A stretch of DNA of 64,000 bases from Candidatus Gastranaerophilales bacterium (GTDB lineage: Bacteria; Cyanobacteriota; Vampirovibrionia; Gastranaerophilales; Gastranaerophilaceae): assembly GCA_944323695.1 (NCBI GenBank), contig CALUTI010000002.1, positions 62,001 to 126,000 of the forward strand, in the 5' to 3' direction. A program made the translations under genes and the position numbers. Below, in pieces: positions 1 to 7,912 of this stretch. The stretch's first letter is position 1. Every line of letters begins with the position of its first letter. A model generated the notes under the pieces. It saw nothing but the letters and a program-made list of their open reading frames with translations. It was not told the origin of the DNA and did not search any database.

Positions 1-105
1 ACTTTATCAACTACAAAAACACATGTTCACAGTATCTTACAAAAATTATACGTTGAAAGCCGTTCAAAAGCTGTTGCTACTGCAATGAAAGAGGGTTTGG
101 TATAA
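1..105 (+). CDS. LuxR/GerE-type regulator, C-terminal fragment
   Basis: The window opens inside this gene; 34 residues and a TAA stop remain. They read as the last helices of a LuxR/GerE helix-turn-helix: an S-T-T-K-T-H-V stretch, then I-L-Q-K-L and an S-R-S-K-A-V-A-T-A ending with EGLV, the usual close of NarL/FixJ-type response regulators. The DNA-recognition helix is therefore present and the receiver domain would lie outside the window. The stop is followed two bases later by the next gene, so the two are probably co-transcribed. Family is clear from the motif; target genes are unknown. Confidence 0.75.
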   Translation, partial: TLSTTKTHVHSILQKLYVESRSKAVATAMKEGLV

Positions 106-107
106 AA

Positions 108-1448
108 TTGCGCAAACGTATTTTTTTATTAACCGCTGCTGTATTAATAAGCTCAATTTCCGTTGATGCGTTTTCTTTTAAGAAAAAAGACGCGCGTCAA
201 AGAGAAGCTGAATACGTTCATAATGTTTTAAAGCAGGAGGAAAAAGAAAAATATGAACGTAAAAAACTTGACTACAAGCCTTCCGGCTTAATGACTGTTG
301 AGGAATACGAAGCACTTTCAACTTATAAAGACAAATCACAGGATAAAATTGAAATCCCGAAGGTTGAAAAAGGTTCTGATATGAAATACGTTCCCCAGCC
401 TACATACAGAATCGTACGCTACAATGACCCTCCGGGAAGTCCTGAATTAAATATATCAAAGAAGTTCTATCAATTACGCCAGTATAACGGTCAGGGCATC
501 GCATCACCCGATTTTTCAATTATGGTTTATCCGGTTGTCTACTATTATCCGAACAGTGCATCAACTGCCTCTGATTTGTTTATAATTCAACTTGAGCAGG
601 ACGGTACAAATTTAAGCAAACTTTTGCGCGCAAATGTTAAAAAGCGTCTACCTGACCCGATTGTTTCAACAGAAAAATCAATTGATAACCTGTCTGCCTT
701 CAGAACGCTAACACCGATTGATTTTTCAGAAGACGGCACAAAACTTTTAATCAAAGAAAAAATAGGCAGTTCCCATGACGGCATCTGGAAAACAAACGCA
801 ATAGTTTATGATTTTGATACCCAAACTTCTTACAACCTTGTCGAATTGCGTGATTCCATTATTTATTACTGGAAGGAAAGGGAGGGTTTAGACCTTGATG
901 AAGCAAGGTGGGATATCTATCCTCTGGGCTTTTTAAAAGACGAACCGCATAGAATAGCAGCTTACGCTTATGCTTACACAGGCGGCAAGCCGATATTTTT
1001 AGGTATCTGGAGTGTTGATTGCCACGGTGAACAAACACGCCTTATGTCGTTTGATTTGGATAATATAGAATTAAGTGTGAACGGCTTTAAGGTGGTTCAA
1101 GACGGTGTTGTAAAGCCAACGGTATTGGAACAGGAAGAAAAAGCTTTAAAACGTACTGAAAAAATGCAGGCAAAAGCCGCAAAAGAAAAAGAAAAAGCTG
1201 ATTTTAAACAAATGGAGCAAGAATACAAAGAAAAAATTAAGCAGATGGATGCGGAATTTAAAGAACAGACAAAAGACTTCAAAAAACAGCAAAATATCGG
1301 CGGCACTACAACGTTTAATGAGGCTCCTACTGAATTTAGAGAAGTTAAAATTAAAGAACTGCAAAAAGATATTGCAAAAGGCGAAAAAGAGCTTGAAAAA
1401 CAGCTTAAATATATCCAAAAACTGGATAAAGAGCTGCAAAAGTTATAA
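108..1448 (+). CDS. exported hypothetical protein with C-terminal coiled coil
   Basis: A 446-residue protein not recognised as a known family. Residues 1-21 form a signal-peptide-like segment (MRKRIFLLTAAVLIS then a short polar stretch), so export is likely. The middle (about 85-330) is mixed alpha/beta with many Tyr and Pro residues. The last ~110 residues (from about 335) are very rich in Lys, Glu and Gln with heptad-like spacing and should form a long coiled coil. The start is a TTG two bases after the preceding regulator stop; no better start is visible. The arrangement suggests one operon with the regulator. Function unknown. Confidence 0.7.
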   Translation: MRKRIFLLTAAVLISSISVDAFSFKKKDARQREAEYVHNVLKQEEKEKYERKKLDYKPSGLMTVEEYEALSTYKDKSQDKIEIPKVEKGSDMKYVPQPTYRIVRYNDPPGSPELNISKKFYQLRQYNGQGIASPDFSIMVYPVVYYYPNSASTASDLFIIQLEQDGTNLSKLLRANVKKRLPDPIVSTEKSIDNLSAFRTLTPIDFSEDGTKLLIKEKIGSSHDGIWKTNAIVYDFDTQTSYNLVELRDSIIYYWKEREGLDLDEARWDIYPLGFLKDEPHRIAAYAYAYTGGKPIFLGIWSVDCHGEQTRLMSFDLDNIELSVNGFKVVQDGVVKPTVLEQEEKALKRTEKMQAKAAKEKEKADFKQMEQEYKEKIKQMDAEFKEQTKDFKKQQNIGGTTTFNEAPTEFREVKIKELQKDIAKGEKELEKQLKYIQKLDKELQKL

Positions 1449-1459
1449 AATTAATCTTT

Positions 1460-1500
1460 TCGACGCCGCTCTCACCTCCGGCTCCGCTATTGTCTCAAAT
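1460..1500. repeat. degenerate copy of GC-rich palindromic element
   Basis: A 41-base stretch matching 46510-46550 at 35 of 41 positions by eye, including the shared core CCTCCGGCTCCGCTAT. It lies between two convergent genes. The flanking long inverted arms seen at 46489-46567 are not preserved here. See the entry for that copy. Confidence 0.6.
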
Positions 1501-1504
1501 AATA

Positions 1505-1765
1505 TTATTGGTTCTTTTGTATATATTTTTCTTTATCCTTGCGTGAAAGGTGTTTAATCCGGTATTCTTCTTTTTGAGCTTCTGATTTAGTTGCAAACTC
1601 TTTTTGCCAGAGTAATTTTACAGGTTTATTTGCCCTGGTGTATTTTGCGCCATGACCTTCCAGGTGCGCTTTGTAGCGTTTTTCTACATCATCAGTGTAT
1701 CCACAGTAAAAGGTGTTTCGTTCCGTCAAAAGTATATATACGTAATATTTCTTTTCCACAATCAC
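1505..1765 (-). CDS. GIY-YIG nuclease-superfamily protein (UPF0213/YhbQ-like)
   Basis: An 86-residue single-domain GIY-YIG protein. The signature is visible as YYVYILL at residues 7-13 and FYCGYT at 19-24, followed by an Arg (VEKRYKAH) and a Glu-bearing helix near residue 65 (SEAQKEEYRIKHL). Length and layout match the small UPF0213 proteins related to E. coli YhbQ, which may act in DNA repair; the substrate is not established. It starts at GTG and converges with the exported coiled-coil gene on the other strand. High confidence in the fold, low in precise role. Confidence 0.85.
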   Translation of the reverse strand: MIVEKKYYVYILLTERNTFYCGYTDDVEKRYKAHLEGHGAKYTRANKPVKLLWQKEFATKSEAQKEEYRIKHLSRKDKEKYIQKNQ

Positions 1766-1824
1766 ATTTAAACAAAAAAGAACGGTTTTTATAACCGCTC
1801 TTTGATGTATTTAATAAGCATTTA

Positions 1825-2181
1825 TTAGCAAACTGATGAAAAACCGCCGCCGCCACCGCAAGAACCGCCTGCACAGCCGCCGGCTGAAAATCCTCCGGAA
1901 AATCCGCCGCCTGTAAAACCGCCGAGTGTTGATACAGCATTTGCAAAGCTGCCTAAGAATCCGCCCATCGCAACTGTGTCACCGCCTTCAGATGTTGTAT
2001 ACATACTGTAATCAACTGCAAACGGGTTGCTTGAAATGAATTCATCATATTGACCCATTGTCATCAATCCGCTTTCAAATAACATCGCAAGTGAACCTGC
2101 TGTTTCAACTGCTTCTGCCGGTTTTTGTGCTTCCGCTACGTATGTTCTTTCTGAATTTTGTGGCTGTGATAATGTAATCAT
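1825..2181 (-). CDS. small protein with Gly/Cys-rich tail, bipartite-motif regulon member
   Basis: A 118-residue protein not matching a family I know. Residues 1-70 are ordinary and helical, with a segment ESGLMTMGQYDEF near 37-49; from about residue 72 the chain becomes very rich in Gly, Phe, Ala and Ser and ends with several Cys. There is no signal peptide. ATG is preceded by GAGGAG at good spacing. Upstream, on its own strand, lie an ACTTTATATATATG box and, 43 bp further up, TGTTACAAA, the pair shared with four other genes of this window. The ESGL-TM segment resembles one in the 660-residue protein at 28265. Function unknown; a surface or assembly role is only a guess. Confidence 0.65.
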   Translation of the reverse strand: MITLSQPQNSERTYVAEAQKPAEAVETAGSLAMLFESGLMTMGQYDEFISSNPFAVDYSMYTTSEGGDTVAMGGFLGSFANAVSTLGGFTGGGFSGGFSAGGCAGGSCGGGGGFSSVC

Positions 2182-2198
2182 CTTAACTCCTCGCTTAC

Positions 2199-2254
2199 AT
2201 ATATATAAAGTTTTTGTTTTTTATCGGATTTCAGCATGGTTATTTTTTGTAACA
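2199..2254 (-). promoter_or_regulatory. bipartite promoter motif upstream of the Gly-rich protein
   Basis: Read on the minus strand: TGTTACAAA starts at 2254 and ACTTTATATATATG starts at 2211, 43 bp downstream; the start codon follows 30 bp later. The same pair with the same spacing precedes the genes at 11293, 17349 (minus), 39472 and 40423. The TATATA part could serve as the -10 region and the upstream box as an activator site; this is inference. Confidence 0.6.
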
Positions 2255-2366
2255 TTCGTTAACATTAAAATCTAAAACCATTGATTTAGCTGAAAATAAA
2301 CCTTTGGATTGATGTTATATTGCCCTCAAAGCTTTAGTATGATAGTGGAAGGACTAGGGGATAGTT

Positions 2367-2996
2367 GTGAAAAGAATAATTTTAATTTTAACAATATTAT
2401 TTATGGGACTTGCGGTAAATGCCGCGGAGAATTATTTGAGAACAGTTGTTGTTGAAGGTACGGATGACGGCTACAATATTGTTTTGAAAACCGATAGTCT
2501 GCCTGAGGTTAAAAAGACAATAAAAGACAATAATAACATTGTCCTTGATGTAAAAGGCATTACAACATCAGCATCTGTTAATGCTATTTACAAAAGTACC
2601 GCTGATGTAAGCGGTTTAATCGTAGAAAATGTTGCCGATGACGAATTAAAGATATATATTCAGGCGAAAGATATTTCAAAGGCTACTGTTATGGCACAGA
2701 CAGCATCCGGAGAACCTGTTATATTAAGTGAGCGTTTTCCGCTTGAAAAAATTCTCTGGTCGGTTGCCGTTCTTGTAATTCTTGGCATGCTTGTTAAATC
2801 TGCAAGAGCAATTACGGATTATGAAAATTCAATTGTTATAAAAAAAGATATTAAAGACAGAGAAATTGAATTGTACAGAAATTTCCAGAAAGAGCTTGCA
2901 AACATGCCTAAAATTAACTGCAAGATTAACAATGCTTACGCAACAAATATCATGCCGCGTTCCAGACGCAATTACAAAGAACTTGCAAGAAGGTAA
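2367..2996 (+). CDS. AMIN-like domain protein with membrane anchor
   Basis: A 209-residue protein starting at GTG. Residues 1-19 form a signal peptide (ILILTILFMGLAVNA). Residues 20-120 look like an AMIN-type beta domain: alternating beta strands with a pattern such as NNIVLDVKGI, as found in cyanobacterial cell-wall amidases and pilus secretins. A single hydrophobic helix (KILWSVAVLVILGMLV, about 128-143) should anchor it in the membrane, leaving a basic cytoplasmic tail ending SRRNYKELARR. The AMIN assignment is by pattern and moderately secure. It is divergent from the Gly-rich protein gene. It may act in envelope or pilus organisation. Confidence 0.6.
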   Translation: MKRIILILTILFMGLAVNAAENYLRTVVVEGTDDGYNIVLKTDSLPEVKKTIKDNNNIVLDVKGITTSASVNAIYKSTADVSGLIVENVADDELKIYIQAKDISKATVMAQTASGEPVILSERFPLEKILWSVAVLVILGMLVKSARAITDYENSIVIKKDIKDREIELYRNFQKELANMPKINCKINNAYATNIMPRSRRNYKELARR

Positions 2997-3074
2997 ACTG
3001 CTCAAATTTTAAAACATAACGTCGTTTCAGGCGTGCGAGCAAGACAGCAACGTCGAAAAATCAAATTTCGCTGT

Positions 3075-4187
3075 TTAATTCGCAAAATAATTTCTAATAA
3101 TCTTTTCAATCTTTTGAGCGGATTTTCCGACACCGTAAGGATTTTGTGCTTGTAATCTCGATTCGGCTTTTGATTTTGAGAGCACTTCTTCGCTGTAATC
3201 AATAATTTTATCGTAATCCGCGCCGACAAGAACGGATACCCCTGCGTCAATTCCTTCCTGACGCTCGGTTTCATAACGCATAACAAGAGTCGGGCATCCA
3301 AAAGTAGGTGCTTCCTCCTGAATTCCGCCTGAATCCGTCAGAATAAGTTTTGCATTTTTCATTAAATACACAAGATAAGGATAATCAAGCGGCTTTAATA
3401 ATTTAATCTGAGGGTATTTGCAAAGCCGTGAGTGAATTTTGTCATGTACATTAGGGTTTGGATGCACAGGAATTACAAAAGTGTGATCCGGATACTCTTT
3501 TGCAAGATATTCAATTGCATCAATAATTCTGTCAATTCTTGCCCCGTGATTTTCCCGTCTGTGGGCCGTAATTAAAACAAGTTTGTCGTCAATTTTAATA
3601 TTATTAGTCTTGAAAAATTCAGCAGCACTGCTTAAAACATCATCTGTTAAGCAAAAAAGTGCGTCAATAACAGTATTTCCTGTTACAAAAATTTTGTCTT
3701 GGGAAATATTTTCTTTTAAAAGCGCTTCCTTATTTTTTTCAGTAGGTGCAAAGTTCAGCTCCGCAACCCTTGTTGTCATCTGGCGCATAATTTCTTCCGG
3801 AAACGGTTCATAAATATCGTATGACCTTAAGCCGGCTTCCACATGAAATACCGGAATTTTTCTGTAATAACTTGCCAAAGCTCCGCACAAAACCGTCATT
3901 GTGTCACCTTGAACTATTGTTGCATCAAAAGTGTTTTCTTCAAAAACTTTATCGAGCGCTGTTAGAATTCTGCTTTGAACAGAAATAAGCGACTGATTTT
4001 CTCTCATGCAGTCAAGGTTAATATCAGCTTTTAAACCGAAATATTCAAGAGTCTGGTTAGAAAGCTCTTTTTGCTGCTCTGTGTTACAGATAACAACATT
4101 ATAATTGTGTTTTCTAAGCTCTATTATGACCGGTGCAAGTTTTATAACCTCCGGACGCGTTCCGAATACAACCAATATATTTTTCAT
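3075..4187 (-). CDS. wecB: UDP-N-acetylglucosamine 2-epimerase (non-hydrolysing)
   Basis: A 370-residue cytoplasmic enzyme converting UDP-GlcNAc to UDP-ManNAc for surface polysaccharide synthesis. The start has the family pattern VVFGTRPEVIKLAPVI (residues 5-20). HVEAGLRSYDIYEPFPEE near 116-133, ITAHRRENHG near 207-216, and SGGIQEEAPTFGCPTLVMR near 286-304 match conserved active-site segments, including the His and Glu residues of the fold. Length fits the family. It is a single gene, divergent from the glutaredoxin. No Shine-Dalgarno is obvious, but a TATAAT box lies 12 bases before the ATG, implying a very short leader. Confidence 0.95.
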   Translation of the reverse strand: MKNILVVFGTRPEVIKLAPVIIELRKHNYNVVICNTEQQKELSNQTLEYFGLKADINLDCMRENQSLISVQSRILTALDKVFEENTFDATIVQGDTMTVLCGALASYYRKIPVFHVEAGLRSYDIYEPFPEEIMRQMTTRVAELNFAPTEKNKEALLKENISQDKIFVTGNTVIDALFCLTDDVLSSAAEFFKTNNIKIDDKLVLITAHRRENHGARIDRIIDAIEYLAKEYPDHTFVIPVHPNPNVHDKIHSRLCKYPQIKLLKPLDYPYLVYLMKNAKLILTDSGGIQEEAPTFGCPTLVMRYETERQEGIDAGVSVLVGADYDKIIDYSEEVLSKSKAESRLQAQNPYGVGKSAQKIEKIIRNYFAN

Positions 4188-4299
4188 AATTCAAAGTTTA
4201 TTATAAACAATTTAGGCATGCAAGGTTAATAAAAAGACTATACAATGCGGTGATTTAATATTCACAGCTTAATTTATAATGTAATTGCGGAGGAAATCT

Positions 4300-4533
4300 A
4301 TGCTTGATTTATATATTTTGGAAACCTGCCCGTACTGTCAAAAAGTAATGGCATTTCTGGGCGAAAATAATGTTGAATACAATAAACTTGATATAAGTCA
4401 AAAACAAAATATGGAAAAATTACTTGAACTTGGCGGGCACGAACAAGTTCCTTTTTTGTACGATAAACAAAATAACATTAAAATGTATGAATCAGATGAT
4501 ATTATTGCATATGTTAAAAATTTAATTAAATAG
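4300..4533 (+). CDS. glutaredoxin
   Basis: A 77-residue single-domain thiol oxidoreductase. The active site CPYC is at residues 9-12, followed by the cis-proline segment QVPFLYD near 54-60 and a C-terminal helix. ATG at 4300 is chosen because GCGGAGGAAAT lies just upstream; a further in-frame TTG at 4285 would overlap that ribosome site. A TATAAT box sits at 4276-4281. The next gene begins only 7 bases after the stop, so this glutaredoxin and the hybrid-cluster-like protein probably form one operon, suggesting a thiol or nitrosative-stress connection. Confidence 0.92.
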   Translation: MLDLYILETCPYCQKVMAFLGENNVEYNKLDISQKQNMEKLLELGGHEQVPFLYDKQNNIKMYESDDIIAYVKNLIK

Positions 4534-4540
4534 GTGCAAA

Positions 4541-6136
4541 ATGTTTTATAACAGAAGTAATTTATTTGAATATAACGAGTGTATAGGCAGGGGAATGTGT
4601 TCTATTTTCCCTACGATTTCTTCTTTTCAAGAAGTTATGCTTATTATTTTCAGGACAATGAGCTATTACATATTGAAATTGGAAAAAATAGGCGAAAATT
4701 GTGACAAGATAAAGATACATGTGATTGACGGGATTTCAAATCTTATTTCAACCACGGGGTACTCGGACGAACAGCTTTTGAGCCTTATAATAAGCAATTA
4801 CAACGACCTTATAAAGGTGCGAAAAATGTATTCGCAAATGTGTAAAACTAAAAGTATTACCTGCAAAGATATAAAGCTTACCCTGAAATTAACGCCAAAC
4901 ATGGGTTTATCTGATGTTCTTACGCTCGGACATCGGTTTATAAGCAGTAAAAATCAAAAAATGTCATCAACGCAAAAGTGTTACTCTGAGCTTTTGTTCG
5001 TCGCTGTAAAAAGTGTTTCTTTGAGTTTGGTGAAGCTTCTTGATTACAACTTATCAGATAATGAAGCAATTGATAATATTTTGGATTCACTCTCTTTATT
5101 CAATTTCAGTGTTTTTCCCGTAAATAAGGCAAAAATATTAATTTCAAAGCTTGCAGAATCTGATTTAAGGTTGTGGAAACTCAGGGAAAAAGCTCAGCGG
5201 GATACTTTTGGTGAAATTTCACAAACAAAAGTTTCATTTTCAACAGAACCGGGGAAAGCAATTCTGGTTTCGGGTTCAAGCCTGATTGATTTAAAAAATA
5301 TTCTGGATTATTCAAAAGATGAAAAAATTGATATTTATACGCATGGTGATTTGCTGATTGCTCATTCGTTTGAAAATTTTAGACACTACAAAAATCTAAA
5401 AGGACATTTCGGAACCGCCAGCGACAACTGCGTGCTGGATTTTGCGACATTTCCCGGTGCCATATTGTTGACAAAACATGCAACTCAGAATATCGAATTC
5501 CTTATCAGAGGCAGATTATTTACAACAGATGACATTGCGCCTAAAGGAGTTGTAAGCATTGCGGATAATGATTTTTTACCTGTTATAAAGGCTGCAAATG
5601 CCGCAAAAGGTTTTTCTAAAGGGCGCAAAAAAGATTCGGTGCTTGTCGGATTTGATTATAACGAGCTAAATAAAAAAATTGATTTAATTGCATCTGATTT
5701 GAATTCAGGAAAAATACGTCATATTTTTGTTTTCGGAATGTCAAATTTCTCAATGGAGCAGAGTGATTATTTCAATAATTTCTTGAAAAATATGCCAAAA
5801 GACTGCTTTGTATTGAGTTTTTCATATCATTGCGACTGCGATAATCTTTTATATGTAAACATCGCAAACAATTTCCCGCTTCAATTGACGGTTCTCGACA
5901 TGTTGTTTGCAAAAATCCCCGTCAAATCCCCTAAATTAACCTGTTTCCTTACAAAATGCGATTCAAATACAATTTCCGTTATGGTAAGTTTAAAACAGCA
6001 GGGTGCAAAAAATATTTATCTTGCTAACTGTCCGCCTACTATTATTAATCCTGCGGTTATGGCGTCTTTTATGAAATTATATTCAATAAAACCAATTACA
6101 AACGCGCAAAACGATTTGAATGATATATTAAAATAA
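4541..6136 (+). CDS. degenerate hybrid-cluster (Hcp/prismane)-like protein
   Basis: A 531-residue protein aligning by eye with the Hcp hydroxylamine/NO reductase family: YTHGDLLIAH (266-275), HYKNLKGHFG, then FPGAILLTKHA and RLFTTDDIAPKGV follow the Hcp order. Yet residues that hold the hybrid cluster in Hcp are missing: the Cys of the TTNC segment is Ala (TKHA, 311-314), the persulfide Cys of GCDG is replaced (GMSN, ~399-402), and the GQCND and EQK segments are not preserved. The N-terminus has only a C-x5-C pair (residues 14 and 20) instead of a full four-Cys motif. It follows a glutaredoxin by 7 bases and ends at a terminator. Likely an Hcp fold with lost or altered metal site; the role is unknown. 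Confidence 0.7.
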   Translation: MFYNRSNLFEYNECIGRGMCSIFPTISSFQEVMLIIFRTMSYYILKLEKIGENCDKIKIHVIDGISNLISTTGYSDEQLLSLIISNYNDLIKVRKMYSQMCKTKSITCKDIKLTLKLTPNMGLSDVLTLGHRFISSKNQKMSSTQKCYSELLFVAVKSVSLSLVKLLDYNLSDNEAIDNILDSLSLFNFSVFPVNKAKILISKLAESDLRLWKLREKAQRDTFGEISQTKVSFSTEPGKAILVSGSSLIDLKNILDYSKDEKIDIYTHGDLLIAHSFENFRHYKNLKGHFGTASDNCVLDFATFPGAILLTKHATQNIEFLIRGRLFTTDDIAPKGVVSIADNDFLPVIKAANAAKGFSKGRKKDSVLVGFDYNELNKKIDLIASDLNSGKIRHIFVFGMSNFSMEQSDYFNNFLKNMPKDCFVLSFSYHCDCDNLLYVNIANNFPLQLTVLDMLFAKIPVKSPKLTCFLTKCDSNTISVMVSLKQQGAKNIYLANCPPTIINPAVMASFMKLYSIKPITNAQNDLNDILK

Positions 6137-6138
6137 CA

Positions 6139-6164
6139 AAAAGTCCCGCCGAAACGGGACTTTT
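6139..6164. terminator. bidirectional hairpin terminator
   Basis: A 10-bp stem AAAAGTCCCG / CGGGACTTTT around a 6-base loop, with A and T flanks on both sides. It sits between the stop of the Hcp-like gene and the convergent rpsG, and can serve both. Confidence 0.85.
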
Positions 6165-6181
6165 GTATTTTATAACCAAAA

Positions 6182-6652
6182 TTAGTATCTATAGTGAGCA
6201 AATGCTTTGTTAGCTTCTGCCATTTTGTGGGTGTCCTCACGTTTTTTGCAAGCAGCACCCTGACCGTTTGAAGCATCAATAAGTTCGTTGGTTAATTTAT
6301 CAATAAATGATTTACCGTGACGTTTTTTAGCTGCTTCAATAAGCCAAGAAGATGCAAGAGCAAAACCTCTGTCTGCTTTTACTTCAATTGGCACCTGATA
6401 TGTTGAACCGCCGATACGTCTTGCTTTAACTTCCAATAACGGAGTTGCATTTGTTAAAGCTTTTTGGAATAAATCCATAGGCTTTTCGTTAGTTCTTTCT
6501 TCAATTTTAGTCATAGTTGAGTAAAAAATCTTTTCAGCGAGTGATTTTTTACCGCGTCTCATAATTCTGTTGATAAATTTAGATATATCAACACTGTTAT
6601 ATACCGGATCCGCTAACGGTACTCTTTTTGCCGGTTTAGAACGTCTTGACAT
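6182..6652 (-). CDS. rpsG: 30S ribosomal protein S7
   Basis: A 156-residue primary 16S rRNA-binding protein of the small-subunit head. The start SRRSKPAKRVPLADPVY, the segment INRIMRRGKKSLAEKI and the end KREDTHKMAEANKAFAHYRY are all classic S7. Length is standard. It follows rpsL with a one-base overlap (TAATG), so the two are translationally coupled. No fusA or tuf follows; the operon ends at the hairpin at 6139-6164. Confidence 0.98.
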   Translation of the reverse strand: MSRRSKPAKRVPLADPVYNSVDISKFINRIMRRGKKSLAEKIFYSTMTKIEERTNEKPMDLFQKALTNATPLLEVKARRIGGSTYQVPIEVKADRGFALASSWLIEAAKKRHGKSFIDKLTNELIDASNGQGAACKKREDTHKMAEANKAFAHYRY

Positions 6653-7032
6653 TACTTACCTCCCTTTGCTTTTTTAGCACCGTATTTAGATCTGCTTTGT
6701 GCTCTGTTAGCAACACCTGCAGTATCCAATGTACCTCTTACAATGTGATATCTTACACCAGGAAGGTCTTTAACCCTTCCGCCTCTAATAAGAACAACGC
6801 TGTGTTCCTGAAGGTTGTGACCGATACCCGGGATATATGAAGTAACTTCAAATCCGTTGGTTAAACGTACTCTGGCAACTTTTCTAAGTGCTGAGTTTGG
6901 TTTTTTAGGGGTTGTAGTGTAAACCCTTGTGCATACTCCGCGTCTTTGAGGACAATCCATCAAAGCAGGAGATTTTGTTTTGTCGCTTAGCTTTTTACGT
7001 TCTCTGCGAACAAGCTGGTTAATTGTAGGCAT
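6652..7032 (-). CDS. rpsL: 30S ribosomal protein S12
   Basis: A 126-residue protein of the decoding centre. [39 protein letters not shown] and the loop with [28 protein letters not shown] are universal S12 segments. The Lys positions linked to streptomycin resistance (in PKKPNSA and GGRVKDLPG) carry the usual wild-type residues. It heads the rpsL-rpsG operon, has an AAAAGGAGA ribosome site, and is preceded by a long leader with its own promoter. Confidence 0.98.
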   Translation of the reverse strand: MPTINQLVRRERKKLSDKTKSPALMDCPQRRGVCTRVYTTTPKKPNSALRKVARVRLTNGFEVTSYIPGIGHNLQEHSVVLIRGGRVKDLPGVRYHIVRGTLDTAGVANRAQSRSKYGAKKAKGGK

Positions 7033-7299
7033 TTTGTTCTCCTTTTAAATATTTTACTAACATCTGACAGAAAATTTATTTTTTAACCTGAAACCCTTAC
7101 TCATTCCGGTTATTTAGCCTTTGGTATTTTGATGCCGAAGATATATTTCTGTGTCAGTGCGATATCTCTGCTTATGCATCTTTAGTACCGTTTGGAGCTT
7201 ATTTCCCGCCTATCTGGCTCACTTTTCGCCCCACCAGGCTTTTTTCTGCCCCACCCCGCCGTCAAATCCAGCACGAAAATTTCGACTGAGTGTAACTCT
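7033..7299 (-). other. long untranslated leader of rpsL
   Basis: About 260 bases between the predicted promoter and rpsL contain no open reading frame of note. Read on the minus strand the leader has two GGTGGGGC repeats near its 5' side and segments that can pair (GCCTGG with CCAGATAGGC). It may hold an autoregulatory structure, but I do not recognise a named element. Confidence 0.35.
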
Positions 7300-7328
7300 A
7301 TCTAACTACAAGCATAAATAAAAGTCAA
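7300..7328 (-). promoter_or_regulatory. sigma-70 type promoter for rpsL-rpsG
   Basis: On the minus strand, TTGACT (7328-7323) and TTAGAT (7305-7300) are separated by 17 bases. This is the best promoter-like pair upstream of rpsL and lies immediately after the leuD stop. Confidence 0.5.
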
Positions 7329-7337
7329 ATGGTGTGT

Positions 7338-7832
7338 TTACACTAGTTTAAAATCGCCGTTCTTCTTTATGTGTTCAACAAGCCCGCCGTCATTTAAAAG
7401 TTTTATCATCACGGGCGGAATAGGCTCTATCTGGGTAATTGTGCCGTTAGTTAAGTTTTTGATTATGCCTTTTTCAATGTCTAATTCCAATTCATCACCG
7501 GCATCAATTGAATCCGTGTCGCATTCAATTGCCAAAAGCCCTATATTAATCGCATTTCTGTAAAAAATTCTGGCAAAAGATTTTGCAATAACCGCCCCAA
7601 CGCCGGCCATTTTCATGATTAGAGGCGCGTGTTCTCTTGATGAACCAAGGCCAAAGTTGTTGCCCGCAACGACAAAGTCGCCGGGTTTCATTCTTGATGC
7701 AAAAGTTTCGTCAGCGTCTTCAAGAACGTGTTTTGCAAACTCCGGTAGATTTGAACGCAGATGGTATAATCTTCCCGGTGCAATGTGGTCTGTAGATATG
7801 TTATCGCCGAATTTGAATGCTTTTCCCTTCAT
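7338..7832 (-). CDS. leuD: 3-isopropylmalate dehydratase small subunit
   Basis: A 164-residue swivel-domain subunit of the aconitase family, which with LeuC isomerises isopropylmalate in leucine synthesis. FGDNISTDHIAPGR (8-21), GNNFGLGSSREHAP (57-70) and ARIFYRNAINIGLLA are characteristic. The length suits the short bacterial/archaeal LeuD type. No leuC is adjacent, so the partner must lie elsewhere. ATG follows an AGGAGAG ribosome site. A related small subunit (homoaconitase type) cannot be excluded by sequence alone. Confidence 0.9.
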   Translation of the reverse strand: MKGKAFKFGDNISTDHIAPGRLYHLRSNLPEFAKHVLEDADETFASRMKPGDFVVAGNNFGLGSSREHAPLIMKMAGVGAVIAKSFARIFYRNAINIGLLAIECDTDSIDAGDELELDIEKGIIKNLTNGTITQIEPIPPVMIKLLNDGGLVEHIKKNGDFKLV

Positions 7833-7912
7833 AAATCTCTCCTATTTACATCAATTGTACTATAAATTTATTAAAATCTATGATATAATTAAGAAAAATA
7901 AAGAGGTTATGT

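Noticed and set aside
1097-1439. Phe/Leu/Cys-rich minus-strand frames opposite the coiled-coil region
   Set aside because: They are the antisense reading of Lys/Glu codons (Lys AAA reads Phe/Leu), a known artefact of coiled-coil genes.
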